Shown one piece after another: positions 34,380 to 42,309 of a DNA stretch of 64,000 nt. Each line of letters begins with the position of its first letter. The stretch's first letter is position 1. Below the pieces are notes generated by a model. The model saw only the letters and a list, made by a program, of their open reading frames with translations. It had not been told where the DNA came from and searched no databases. The position numbers were made by a program, and so were the translations under genes. This stretch comes from Planctomycetes bacterium B3_Pla (GTDB lineage Bacteria > Planctomycetota > Phycisphaerae > Sedimentisphaerales > Anaerobacaceae), in contig NJBM01000006.1 in NCBI GenBank assembly GCA_005223045.1, positions 243,498 to 307,497 on the forward strand. The letters are read 5' to 3'.

Positions 34380-35554
34380 TCTTTCAGTCTATCCAACCCC
34401 TTTGTAATCTGCTCGAGCGAACAGGCAAAACTCAGCCGCACATTATTATCGCAGCCGAAAGGCAGGCCCGGAACCAGAGCGACATTGACCTGTTCCAAAA
34501 GTGCTTTGGCAAAATCCATGCTGCCGCCAATCTTCGCACCGTTAATATTTCGGCCATAATGGCTCGAAACATCAGGGAAACAGTAAAATGCGCCCGTAGG
34601 CTCGGCACATTCGACGCCGTCGATACTGTTCAGCCGTTCGGCCATGTACCGGCCTCGACGCTCGAATTCTTTTCTCATGGTTTCTATGGCTTCATCAGCA
34701 GGCTCACCCAGAGCTTCGATAGCCGCATACTGACCGAAGGTCACGGGATTTGAAGTCATGTGGGATTGAAGACGTCCCATTGCCTTTATGACTTCCAGCG
34801 GGCCGGCTGCATATCCGAGACGCCAGCCGGTCATGGAAAAGGCTTTGCTTAAACCATTGAGAGTGATCGTTCTGCTAAAAGCATCTTCGCTCAGCGAGGC
34901 AAAACTCACGAATTTTGTATCGCCGTAAATGAGCTTTTCGTAGATTTCATCTGAGAGCACGGTTACCTTCGTTCCTTCGAGAGCCTGGGCAAGTGCTTTT
35001 AGCTCCTGAGGCGTATAGGTGAAGCCGCCCGGATTATTGGGCGAATTAATCACCAGCATGGCGGTCTTTTCCGTGATTGCCTCTTTCAACTGCGCCGGCG
35101 TAATCTTGTAGCCGGTGCTCTTATCTGTTGGAACAATCCTGGCCGTCGCGCCGGCGAGCTTTATCGTCTCAGGATATGTTACCCAGAATGGTGTGGGCAA
35201 AATGACCTCGTCACCGGGATCCAGCACCGCTTGCATTGCCTCATAGACCGAGTGTTTGCCGCCGATATTGACAATGATCTGATCGGCGGTGTATTCGAGG
35301 CCATTTTCCTTTTTCAGCTTCTCGGCGATGGCTCTGCGCAGCTCGACTATGCCTGCGGCGGCCGTATATTTTGTCTTGCCGGCTTTCAGTGCCCTGATAG
35401 CGGCGTCTTTGATATAATCGGGCGTGTCAAAATCCGGCGCTCCGGCCCCGAAACCGACCACGTCCACACCCTGGGCCTTTAATTCCTGCGCTCGTGAAGT
35501 AACGGCGATAGTCGCCGAGGCCGGAACTTCCTGGGCTCTTCTACTGATTTTCAT
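34364..35554 (-). CDS. aspC: Aspartate aminotransferase, class I
   Basis: A 396-residue fold-type-I PLP enzyme of the Ibeta group (AspC/AspB of Gram-positives and Thermus). Landmarks: FGAGAPDFDTPDYIKDAA, PTPFWVTYPE, the VINSPNNPGG cofactor loop, DEIYEKLIYGD and the PLP lysine in LNGLSKAFSMTGWRLGYAAG; SFACS near the C-terminus includes the substrate arginine (VRLSFA). First gene of a four-gene minus-strand run; the coupling to a membrane glycosyltransferase is probably incidental. Confidence 0.93.
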   Translation of the reverse strand: MKISRRAQEVPASATIAVTSRAQELKAQGVDVVGFGAGAPDFDTPDYIKDAAIRALKAGKTKYTAAAGIVELRRAIAEKLKKENGLEYTADQIIVNIGGKHSVYEAMQAVLDPGDEVILPTPFWVTYPETIKLAGATARIVPTDKSTGYKITPAQLKEAITEKTAMLVINSPNNPGGFTYTPQELKALAQALEGTKVTVLSDEIYEKLIYGDTKFVSFASLSEDAFSRTITLNGLSKAFSMTGWRLGYAAGPLEVIKAMGRLQSHMTSNPVTFGQYAAIEALGEPADEAIETMRKEFERRGRYMAERLNSIDGVECAEPTGAFYCFPDVSSHYGRNINGAKIGGSMDFAKALLEQVNVALVPGLPFGCDNNVRLSFACSLEQITKGLDRLKEWLSE

Positions 35555-35849
35555 TTCCTCTGAACCTTTCTAATTCCTATCATCATTGTATAGTTGACTG
35601 CGTTATTCCTGCCTTCGCATAGCATCGGTGCATCATTAGAAACAAAACAGCAACACCGGTCAAGAAAATAGGTGGACACCCGGATGGTGGGAGTATCCCA
35701 GACTCACTTGGCAGCTTATCTGACACGGCGGCTGAGAACTTGCTGATTCATTGACAGATAACCGTACTAATGCTAATCTACCTCTATGGTTCGTGCTTTT
35801 GACATTGCGGGCGTGTCAGGCTTTAGATTCAAGGCCTCTGACCACAGAT

Positions 35850-35945
35850 GCCTGCCTTCTGTCCCTTCGACTTCGCTCAGGGCAGGCTTCTGTATGCGGT
35901 ATTCTGTATTCTGCCTCCTGTCTTCCGTCTTTCTGTGTCTTTGCC
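35850..35945 (+). repeat. Dispersed repeat: inverted GCCTGCC/GGCAGGC hairpin plus short-period TATTCTG-type repeat
   Basis: GCCTGCC (35850-35856) and GGCAGGC (35881-35887) flank CCCTTCGACTTCGCTCAGGG; the CCTTCGACTTCGCTCAGG phrase is a repeat type I know from intergenic regions of other environmental bacteria. The following bases (about 35893-35940) are degenerate copies of T-(A/C)-TTCTG and CTTCCGTC. They encode the signal peptide of the lipoprotein below. Confidence 0.6.
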
Positions 35946-36751
35946 CGGCCGGTTGCATCAAGCCCAAAGAAGAGTCCGTATGGGAAAAAGTCAAAGTAGG
36001 TGACTTGGCCGACGGCAGTAAGATTCCACAGGCTGGGTCATTGAAGACCATAAATGTCGAAGTCCATGTCATTGAAATACCGGCAGACAACATCGGCGAT
36101 ATGGACAATATCCGCAAGAAACTGCGCATCAGGCCGCTGAAACTCAAGAATTACCAGGCCTTCAGCGCCAACTCGTTTTTGGTCCGCTTCGGCCAATCGG
36201 ATATGTGGAACGAAGTGCGCAGCATGTTGATCGCCGCCGACGGCCAGAAAGTGGCGAAAGTTTCCCTGATGTTTTCGGGTGATCCGAACGATCCGAACGA
36301 TCAGCAGACCCTCGCTATCACCGGGCTGAGCAAGACACAGACCGTATTCTACACGGCCGCCGACGGATCGCGACAAGGCGCCAACGTCGGGCCCGGCATC
36401 CTCGGACTGCGAATCAAAGGCGATAAAGTCCCGGACAGAAAAGGCATCTGTGAAATCACTGCGTATCCGGTGTTTTCGCTGCCGACAAAGATCGCAATCA
36501 CACAACTCGAGGCACAGATGAAAAGGCGTGAGTTCCCATTTACTTCCGCTGCTCTCGGACTGAAAATGAGCCCGGGCGATTTTGTCTTCTTGGCGCCGAA
36601 AGAATACGTCAGCGATCAGACGTCTTTGGGGGGGCTGTTTTTCAGCAACGTCCGGGGCCGCATATTCTTTAACGCAGCCAAGCGCAAACCGCACGAACGC
36701 AAACCGGCAGTCAGGGTTTTTCTGCTCGCCTGCACCAGGATAGATGATTGA
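35894..36751 (+). CDS. Lipoprotein of unknown function with a repeat-derived signal peptide
   Basis: A 285-residue protein from ATG 35894: MRYSVFCLLSSVFLCLCPAGC is a lipoprotein signal with lipobox CPAGC (lipid-modified Cys). The mature part (KTINVEVHVIEIPADNIGD, FSANSFLVRFGQ, ...PFTSAALGLKMSPGDFVFLAP) is beta-rich and lacks a name I recognise. The start at 35786 adds 36 residues that are repeat sequence, so I place the start at the lipoprotein signal. The signal-peptide codons are part of the dispersed repeat, an unusual origin. The stop overlaps the DUF362 start by eight bases. Confidence 0.7.
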   Translation: MRYSVFCLLSSVFLCLCPAGCIKPKEESVWEKVKVGDLADGSKIPQAGSLKTINVEVHVIEIPADNIGDMDNIRKKLRIRPLKLKNYQAFSANSFLVRFGQSDMWNEVRSMLIAADGQKVAKVSLMFSGDPNDPNDQQTLAITGLSKTQTVFYTAADGSRQGANVGPGILGLRIKGDKVPDRKGICEITAYPVFSLPTKIAITQLEAQMKRREFPFTSAALGLKMSPGDFVFLAPKEYVSDQTSLGGLFFSNVRGRIFFNAAKRKPHERKPAVRVFLLACTRIDD

Positions 36752-37748
36752 CCACGGCATGGGCAATTCAACAGTGATACTAACGCGATGCAGTGATTAC
36801 AGCCGGCCTGGAATTGCCGAAGCTATGGAAAGACAGTTCGAGCTTCTCGGCGGACTCCGAAGATTCGTGAAGGCGGGCGACCGCGTTTTGCTAAAGCCAA
36901 ATTTTATCGCGCCGAGGTCTCGCTGGCACGCAACTCAGACCGACCCGGCGGTAATTATTGAAGCCGCCCGGCTCTTGAAAGATTTCGGTGCGAAACCCTT
37001 CGTCGCCGATTCTCCCGCATGGAGCAATGTTTTTGCCTGCGTCAAGGCGTTAAAACTGGAAGAACCGCTTAGAAAGATGTCGGTGCCCGTGAAGCAGCTT
37101 GATAAACCAAAGAACTGCGAAATAGGTGCTAAGAACACAAGCGTCGGCATAAGCTCAGTTGCTCTCGACGCTGACGTTATCATAAATCTGCCCAAGTTCA
37201 AATCGCATCAGCAGTTAGGAGCAACGTTTGCGGTTAAGAACATGTTCGGCTGCGTAACCGGCAAGCGAAAGGCACTCTGGCACTTCGCAAAGGGCAGGAA
37301 CTCTGATGATTTTTGCGAGCTGCTTATCGACATATACGGCTTTATGAATCCCGCTCTGACGATTATCGACGCAGTCACCGCAATGGACGGCCCAGGTCCG
37401 ATCAATGGCAGACCCAGACCTTTGGGCTGGCTTATCGGCGGCATCGACCCAATCGCCTGCGAGATCATCTGTGCCAGGCTGATCGGCATCGAACCGGAAA
37501 GGCTACCCATCATCAAGACAGCAAAACAAATAGCCTTTGGCTGCTCAGATCCGGCTAAAATCGAAATCGCCGGCGATGATTTCGTACAAAATGTGTACCC
37601 CGACTTCCAACTGCCCAAGCTTATCCCCATAAGGTTCTCCCTCCCGCACGTCGGCAAAAGCATCTGTAAACAAATGCTGTTGCTTGCTAAAGCAGGAGTC
37701 AAGAAACTCCGAACACAGGCTCAAACAGGAAGTGAGAAAGCTGGATGA
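36744..37748 (+). CDS. DUF362-domain protein
   Basis: A 334-residue protein of the DUF362 family, often linked with iron-sulfur proteins: VLLKPNFIAPRSRWHATQTDP, ADSPAWSNVFA, DADVIINLPKFKSHQQ and FAVKNMFGCVTGKRK are characteristic. No ferredoxin CxxCxxC tail is present, so it is the stand-alone form. Biochemical role unknown. Start could be ATG 36744 or the sixth residue (36759). Confidence 0.82.
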   Translation: MIDHGMGNSTVILTRCSDYSRPGIAEAMERQFELLGGLRRFVKAGDRVLLKPNFIAPRSRWHATQTDPAVIIEAARLLKDFGAKPFVADSPAWSNVFACVKALKLEEPLRKMSVPVKQLDKPKNCEIGAKNTSVGISSVALDADVIINLPKFKSHQQLGATFAVKNMFGCVTGKRKALWHFAKGRNSDDFCELLIDIYGFMNPALTIIDAVTAMDGPGPINGRPRPLGWLIGGIDPIACEIICARLIGIEPERLPIIKTAKQIAFGCSDPAKIEIAGDDFVQNVYPDFQLPKLIPIRFSLPHVGKSICKQMLLLAKAGVKKLRTQAQTGSEKAG

Positions 37749-38407
37749 CAGAAAAGGACCGAAAAAAAACGAAATTCGGACGGAAGCGTCACATCGCTAT
37801 CCTGTCGGTCTTTATTGTTGTTCTGGCGGGCGTGTCCCTGACGTACGATTACTGGCTTCCATCCAGCACACAGTCCGGCAATATACAGCGTGACGTTGGA
37901 GCTGAACAAGCTGCTCCGAAAAAATGGGCTGAGCGTCTTGAATTGCCCGGCCTGCCGAATTTGCACAAAGTCTCTGAGAACCTGTATCGAGGCGCTCAGC
38001 CTACCGCCGAGGGCATGAAGCAGTTGGAAAAGATGGGCATAAAGACGGTTATCAACCTGCGGTCCGGCCACTCGGATCGCGACGAGATCAAAGATACGAG
38101 ACTTTCTTACGAACATATTAGTATGACGGCATGGAATCCCAAAACCGAAGATGTCGTCCGGTTCCTGCAGATTGTAACCGACAGCAGCCGGACACCGGTC
38201 TTTGTGCACTGTAAACACGGAGCCGACCGGACCGGGACTGTGTGCGCAATCTATCGGATCGTGCTGGAGGGCTGGAGCAAGGAAGAGGCCATCGAGGAGA
38301 TGACCAAAGGCGGCTTCGAATTCCACAGCATCTGGAACAACCTCGTGGATTACATTCGCGAGTCGGACATCAAGGAAATGGCGCACAGCGCAGAACTCGG
38401 CAAGTGA
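37745..38407 (+). CDS. Membrane-anchored dual-specificity/tyrosine phosphatase-like protein
   Basis: A 220-residue protein with one N-terminal membrane helix (HIAILSVFIVVLAGVSLTYD, about 16-35) and a cysteine phosphatase domain: NLYRGAQPTAEGMKQL, IKTVINLRSG and the P-loop HCKHGADRTG (Cys-x5-Arg). The YRGAQP opening is shared with the DSP/Siw14-like group that includes inositol-pyrophosphate and protein phosphatases. The ATG overlaps the DUF362 stop by ATGA, so they are coupled; the active site should face the periplasm. The 122 bases that follow show no gene. Confidence 0.85.
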   Translation: MTEKDRKKTKFGRKRHIAILSVFIVVLAGVSLTYDYWLPSSTQSGNIQRDVGAEQAAPKKWAERLELPGLPNLHKVSENLYRGAQPTAEGMKQLEKMGIKTVINLRSGHSDRDEIKDTRLSYEHISMTAWNPKTEDVVRFLQIVTDSSRTPVFVHCKHGADRTGTVCAIYRIVLEGWSKEEAIEEMTKGGFEFHSIWNNLVDYIRESDIKEMAHSAELGK

Positions 38408-38529
38408 GGCACTGCGCGCTGCCTGCCGTCTGCTGCTGAGATTGACCATGTGTCCTCTGTTTGGCCGGTATCCACTCGAAGCAGGAGAAAAACGACCCGT
38501 AAGTCGCGAGTGACGCTTAATCTCAACGA

Positions 38530-38781
38530 TTACTCCGAGATCAGTGCTGAAATCAACTTTTCCCTGTCGGCCCGGCTGAACTCGTGTCCGTAGAATCTTA
38601 AGAAGATCTCTCTTTTCATTTCGGCGTCCGTTATCTCCGGATGACTGTTGTAGATGGCACTGCGTACTATTTGTTTGGCGGCATCGTACATAGAGCAGCC
38701 CATGCGCAAACGCTGCTGCCCGGTTTTGCTCATCATCAAATCTCGATATCGAATGGCAACGTCAGGATGCGTGTCATTCAT
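38530..38781 (-). CDS. Small hypothetical protein downstream of a nucleotidyltransferase
   Basis: An 83-residue mostly helical protein (IRYRDLMMSKTGQQRLRMGC, AEMKREIFLRFYGHEFSRAD). It overlaps the nucleotidyltransferase stop by ATGA, so the two form a cassette. No family recognised. It may be a helical toxin-antitoxin-like partner. Confidence 0.65.
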   Translation of the reverse strand: MNDTHPDVAIRYRDLMMSKTGQQRLRMGCSMYDAAKQIVRSAIYNSHPEITDAEMKREIFLRFYGHEFSRADREKLISALISE

Positions 38782-39329
38782 TCGGTTGCCTCGCTGTAAA
38801 TTTGTTCCAAACCCAGCTCTCGAATCCAGCCATCAACGTATTTCAAGTCCAAATTGTCCACTGTTTGTATCAGATTTGCCACATCCTTCAACTGAATCTC
38901 AGAGTGGCTGTCTTTTGCCCAGAGCAGCTTGGATATAACCAGGTCTTCGGCAGTGACGAACCACACGGGGCTTTGTTCTATTATAACCTCTTTTTTGCGT
39001 GAAAATGCGCTTTGCTGATATGCGGAGGACTTCTTAATGATGAAGTCGATCTTGATGACATGCCGATTGTGGATTAAGTTGAACATGCCCCGGCGAGAAA
39101 CCTCATTCTTGATCACTTCTCTGCTAATATAGAAATCGCTCTCAAAAAGGCCGACAAATGTCTCGACATCGCCTTGCTCTAATTCTATCACCACGTCTAT
39201 ATCCCTGGTCATCCGCGGTATCGTGTAATAATTTGCGGCGACAGAGCCGGAAATCATATAGCTGATGCCGGCCCCCTCCAGGCGTTCGGCAACTATCTTC
39301 AGAACTTCAAGCTCTTCACTCATACACAA
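38778..39329 (-). CDS. MNT-type nucleotidyltransferase-like protein
   Basis: A 183-residue protein with the pol-beta-type minimal nucleotidyltransferase pattern: ISYMISGSVAANYYTIPRMTRDIDVVIEL contains GS-x-A and the metal-binding DID. The C-terminal half (SPVWFVTAEDLVISKLLWAKD) matches the AbiEii/DUF6036-like group. Such proteins pair with small helical proteins in toxin-antitoxin or adenylylation systems; here an 83-residue protein overlaps its stop. The cassette is divergent from tsaD. Confidence 0.75.
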   Translation of the reverse strand: MCMSEELEVLKIVAERLEGAGISYMISGSVAANYYTIPRMTRDIDVVIELEQGDVETFVGLFESDFYISREVIKNEVSRRGMFNLIHNRHVIKIDFIIKKSSAYQQSAFSRKKEVIIEQSPVWFVTAEDLVISKLLWAKDSHSEIQLKDVANLIQTVDNLDLKYVDGWIRELGLEQIYSEATE

Positions 39330-39439
39330 CCCTTGTTTCGTACAGAGTTACGAATAGACCAGCATAGCGTACTACATTGCGATGCTCACAACAAGAGAAA
39401 CTGCCCTCTTTGGCACTGCAAACGTTAATCTCCAAAACG

Positions 39440-39468
39440 TTGACAGTCGCCGCCCACTTGGCTAATAT
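39440..39468 (+). promoter_or_regulatory. Consensus promoter of tsaD, probably leaderless
   Basis: TTGACA (39440-39445), 17 bases, TAATAT (39463-39468). The -10 ends eight bases before the ATG at 39477, so transcription should start about at the initiation codon. No ribosome-binding site is seen. Confidence 0.65.
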
Positions 39469-39476
39469 CCCGTTCT

Positions 39477-40514
39477 ATGCAGGAAGAAACCATAAACATC
39501 CTGGGTGTTGAAACCAGTTGTGACGAAACTGCTGCGGCGGTGGTTGCCGACGGCAGGATTGTCAAGTCGGCGGTGGTTGCATCGCAGGCGAAGCTTCACG
39601 AGAAGTATGGCGGTGTAGTTCCTGAGATTGCTTCTCGCGCGCATATCGAGAAGATATATCCGGTTATTAAAGAGGCGATGGTGCAGGCTAAGGTTGCCGA
39701 AGATGATGTTGACGCGATTGCCGTGGCGAACCAGCCGGGGCTGACCATCGCTCTGGTTGTCGGAGTTACCGCCGCCAAGACGCTTAGCTTCGCGTGGGGC
39801 AAGCCTCTCATCGCGATTAATCACCTCCACGCCCACCTGCAATCGGCGATCATGTCCGAGGATGACGTAGAGCCGCCCGCCGCCGCCCTGATCGTATCCG
39901 GCGGACATACAAGCCTTTATGATTATCGTTCGCCGCTCGAACCTCGACTGTTAGGCTCAACCATAGACGACGCCGCCGGCGAGGCTTTCGACAAAGTCGC
40001 AACGATCCTGAAACTGCCCTACCCGGGCGGGCCCAGTATTGAAAAAGCCGCCGCGGATGGAGACCCGGCCGCAATTGAATTTCCCCGCTCGATGTTGGGG
40101 CGTGAGTCGCTGGATTTTTCTTTTAGCGGCATCAAAACAGCCGTGCTCTATCACTGCCGGGGCCAGGACATGAAGGGCGAGAACAAGGTCGATTCGATGA
40201 GCCGGCAGCAAATCGCCGATATCGCCGCGTCATTCCAGGCAGCCGTAGTCGATGTCCTTGTGAAGAAAACACAGCGGGCAGCAAATAAAATCGGCGCAAA
40301 AACAGTTCTGTTGGGCGGGGGAGTTGCGGCTAACAGCACACTTCGATCCGCCCTCAAACAAATGTGTGACTCCGGCACACCGCCGAAAAAGCTGCTGGTC
40401 GCGCCAAAACAATATTGCACTGACAACGCAGTTATGGTAGCCTCTTTGGCGTATTATAAGTACAAGGCCGGGCTTTTTGCAGACTTGACCCTTGAGCCAA
40501 AAGCAACCGGCTAA
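39477..40514 (+). CDS. tsaD: tRNA N6-adenosine threonylcarbamoyltransferase
   Basis: A 345-residue ASKHA-family enzyme that transfers the threonylcarbamoyl group to A37 of ANN-decoding tRNAs. Landmarks: ILGVETSCDETAAAVV, GGVVPEIASRAH, the metal-binding HLHAHLQSA, VSGGHTSLYD and GGGVAANSTLR. Full family length. The product is essential for t6A in most bacteria. A repeat begins four bases after its stop. Confidence 0.96.
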   Translation: MQEETINILGVETSCDETAAAVVADGRIVKSAVVASQAKLHEKYGGVVPEIASRAHIEKIYPVIKEAMVQAKVAEDDVDAIAVANQPGLTIALVVGVTAAKTLSFAWGKPLIAINHLHAHLQSAIMSEDDVEPPAAALIVSGGHTSLYDYRSPLEPRLLGSTIDDAAGEAFDKVATILKLPYPGGPSIEKAAADGDPAAIEFPRSMLGRESLDFSFSGIKTAVLYHCRGQDMKGENKVDSMSRQQIADIAASFQAAVVDVLVKKTQRAANKIGAKTVLLGGGVAANSTLRSALKQMCDSGTPPKKLLVAPKQYCTDNAVMVASLAYYKYKAGLFADLTLEPKATG

Positions 40515-40517
40515 ACG

Positions 40518-40546
40518 ATGGACGAAAGACGAGTGACGAGGGACGA
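40518..40546 (+). repeat. Short-period GACGA(A/G) repeat at the tsaD-larB junction
   Basis: Degenerate copies of GACGA/GTGACGA between the tsaD stop and the larB coding frame. The repeat's ATG at 40518 opens only a 16-codon frame, in a frame different from larB. Confidence 0.55.
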
Positions 40547-40606
40547 AATATTCAAGCTGAACAATTAAAAGAATTATTAGAGCAGGTTAAGAGCGGCGAA
40601 GTTGGC

Positions 40607-41335
40607 GTGGACCAGGCGGTCGAGAAACTTCGGCATCTGCCGTTCGAAGATTTGGGCTTTGCGTGCATTGACCACCATCGGCAGATCAGGCGGGGCTTCC
40701 CGGAGGTTATCTTCTGCCCCGGTAAAACCACGGAACACATAATCAAGATATTCGAGAGCCTCGCTGCCAAAGGCAATAATGTTCTGGCCACCAGGGCCGA
40801 GCCTGATGTTTTCGAGGCGCTGGCTGAAACGAATAAATTCCCCAAAGTCAGATACGAGAAAATGGCCAGGGCGATTGTCTTAGAACAGCAGGAGCCGCCC
40901 GCCTCCAAGACCGTTCTGCCGATAGTAACGGCTGGGACCGCCGATTTGCCCGTTGCGAGCGAGGCGCAAGTCACCGCCGAGATCTTGGGCCAGCGGACGG
41001 AGCTGATATGCGATGTCGGGGTAGCCGGGCTGCACAGGCTGTTCAAACATTTGCCGAAACTTCAAAACGCGAATATCGTCATTGTCGTTGCCGGGATGGA
41101 AGGAGCACTGGCCAGCGTTATGGGAGGCCTGCTCAGTTGTCCGGTGATAGCCGTGCCGACCAGTGTCGGGTACGGATCGAGCTTCGAGGGGCTCTCGGCC
41201 CTTCTGACAATGCTCAATAGTTGTGCTTCCGGTGTCACCGCCGTCAACATCGACAATGGCTTTTCCGCAGCCGTCACAGCGACGCTGATAAACAAGAAAA
41301 TCGAAGCGAACAGCCCGAATGCAGATAGTCAATAG
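40607..41335 (+). CDS. larB: Nickel-pincer cofactor biosynthesis protein LarB
   Basis: LarB carboxylates the pyridinium ring of nicotinic acid adenine dinucleotide in assembly of the nickel-pincer cofactor. Landmarks: FEDLGFACIDHHRQIRRGFPEVIFCPGKT, PIVTAGTADLPVA, VVAGMEGALASVMGG and VIAVPTSVGYGSS. GTG 40607 is the first conventional start, but the frame is open upstream to the tsaD stop and codons 40553-40606 read QAEQLKELLEQVKSGEVGV, the N-terminal helix expected of LarB. The true start may be ATT 40550, with GAGGGA six bases upstream. The end overlaps nnrD by 17 bases. LarC and LarE are not in the window. Confidence 0.92.
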   Translation: MDQAVEKLRHLPFEDLGFACIDHHRQIRRGFPEVIFCPGKTTEHIIKIFESLAAKGNNVLATRAEPDVFEALAETNKFPKVRYEKMARAIVLEQQEPPASKTVLPIVTAGTADLPVASEAQVTAEILGQRTELICDVGVAGLHRLFKHLPKLQNANIVIVVAGMEGALASVMGGLLSCPVIAVPTSVGYGSSFEGLSALLTMLNSCASGVTAVNIDNGFSAAVTATLINKKIEANSPNADSQ

Positions 41336-42179
41336 CATCCCGAAATTGAAGTCGAGAGCGATTGATGCCCACAAGGGTGATTTCGGCAAGGTTTGCATCA
41401 TCGCAGGCAGTCTCGGCATGAGCGGGGCCGCCGCCCTTGCAGGTCGGGCCGCTCTGCGGGCAGGCACCGGTCTTGTGAGGGTAGCAACGCCAAAGAGCGT
41501 TTTGCCGATAGTCGCTTCGATCGAGCCTTGCTTTACGACTATCGCCCTGCCCGAAGATGCCGCCGGCAGAATCTCGGCAAAGGCGATCAATACCATCCTT
41601 GAAGCCGTCGTCGAAAACGATGCCGTGGCTTTCGGCCCGGGCGTAGGTGTCAGCGGCGCTCTTCGCTCGATCCTCGAAGTGCTGATCGAACAGCAGCAGC
41701 TAAGACTTCTCATCGATGCCGACGGGCTGAATAACCTTGCCGACATACGCGACTGGCCCGCCCGGCTAAATGCAAAGCTGATTCTTACGCCTCATCCCGG
41801 CGAGATGAAACGACTGTGGTCGGGCTTGTTCAGAGAGCAACTACTCGCCGACCGCCAGGAGCAGGCGGCGAAGCTGGCCCGGCAGACAAAAACAGTCGTA
41901 GTTTTGAAAGGAGCCGGAACGGTCGTCACCGACGGCGAGAGAGTCTATGTCAACAAGACCGGAAACCCCGGCATGGCAACAGCCGGCTCGGGGGACGTCT
42001 TGACGGGGGTGATAACCGCACTTGTCGGCCAGGGCCTGAGCGATTTTGACGCTGCCATTCTCGGAGTTTACGTTCACGGCTTAGCCGGTGACATCGGGGC
42101 CGAAAGAGTCGGCCAGACCAGCCTGATAACGACCGACATAATCGACTCGCTGCCTGCAGCGTTCATACAATGCGAATGA
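41319..42179 (+). CDS. nnrD: ADP-dependent NAD(P)H-hydrate dehydratase
   Basis: A 286-residue ribokinase-like enzyme that dehydrates (S)-NAD(P)HX with ADP. Landmarks: HKGDFGKVCIIAGSLGMSGAAALAG, AFGPGVG, LIDADGLN, LTPHPGEMKRL, VVLKGAGTVV and the catalytic NPGMATAGSGDVLTG. It overlaps larB by 17 bases. Its epimerase partner NnrE is at 10315; in many bacteria the two domains are one protein. Confidence 0.95.
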   Translation: MQIVNSIPKLKSRAIDAHKGDFGKVCIIAGSLGMSGAAALAGRAALRAGTGLVRVATPKSVLPIVASIEPCFTTIALPEDAAGRISAKAINTILEAVVENDAVAFGPGVGVSGALRSILEVLIEQQQLRLLIDADGLNNLADIRDWPARLNAKLILTPHPGEMKRLWSGLFREQLLADRQEQAAKLARQTKTVVVLKGAGTVVTDGERVYVNKTGNPGMATAGSGDVLTGVITALVGQGLSDFDAAILGVYVHGLAGDIGAERVGQTSLITTDIIDSLPAAFIQCE

Positions 42180-42216
42180 CCGCCCTTCTCAGCTCTTCTT
42201 CGCACAATTTTATTTA

Positions 42217-42244
42217 TTGTCCTCGGCCGCCTGGCAGATATAAT
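42217..42244 (+). promoter_or_regulatory. Probable promoter of the symporter-kinase operon
   Basis: TTGTCC (42217-42222), 16 bases, TATAAT (42239-42244), 65 bases before the symporter ATG, which has GGAAAGG upstream. Confidence 0.5.
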
Positions 42245-42309
42245 TACGGCCATTCGACACGATTGAGCCAGGAATGAACTAACGGAAGAGCAAGAGGAAA
42301 GGATTTGTC

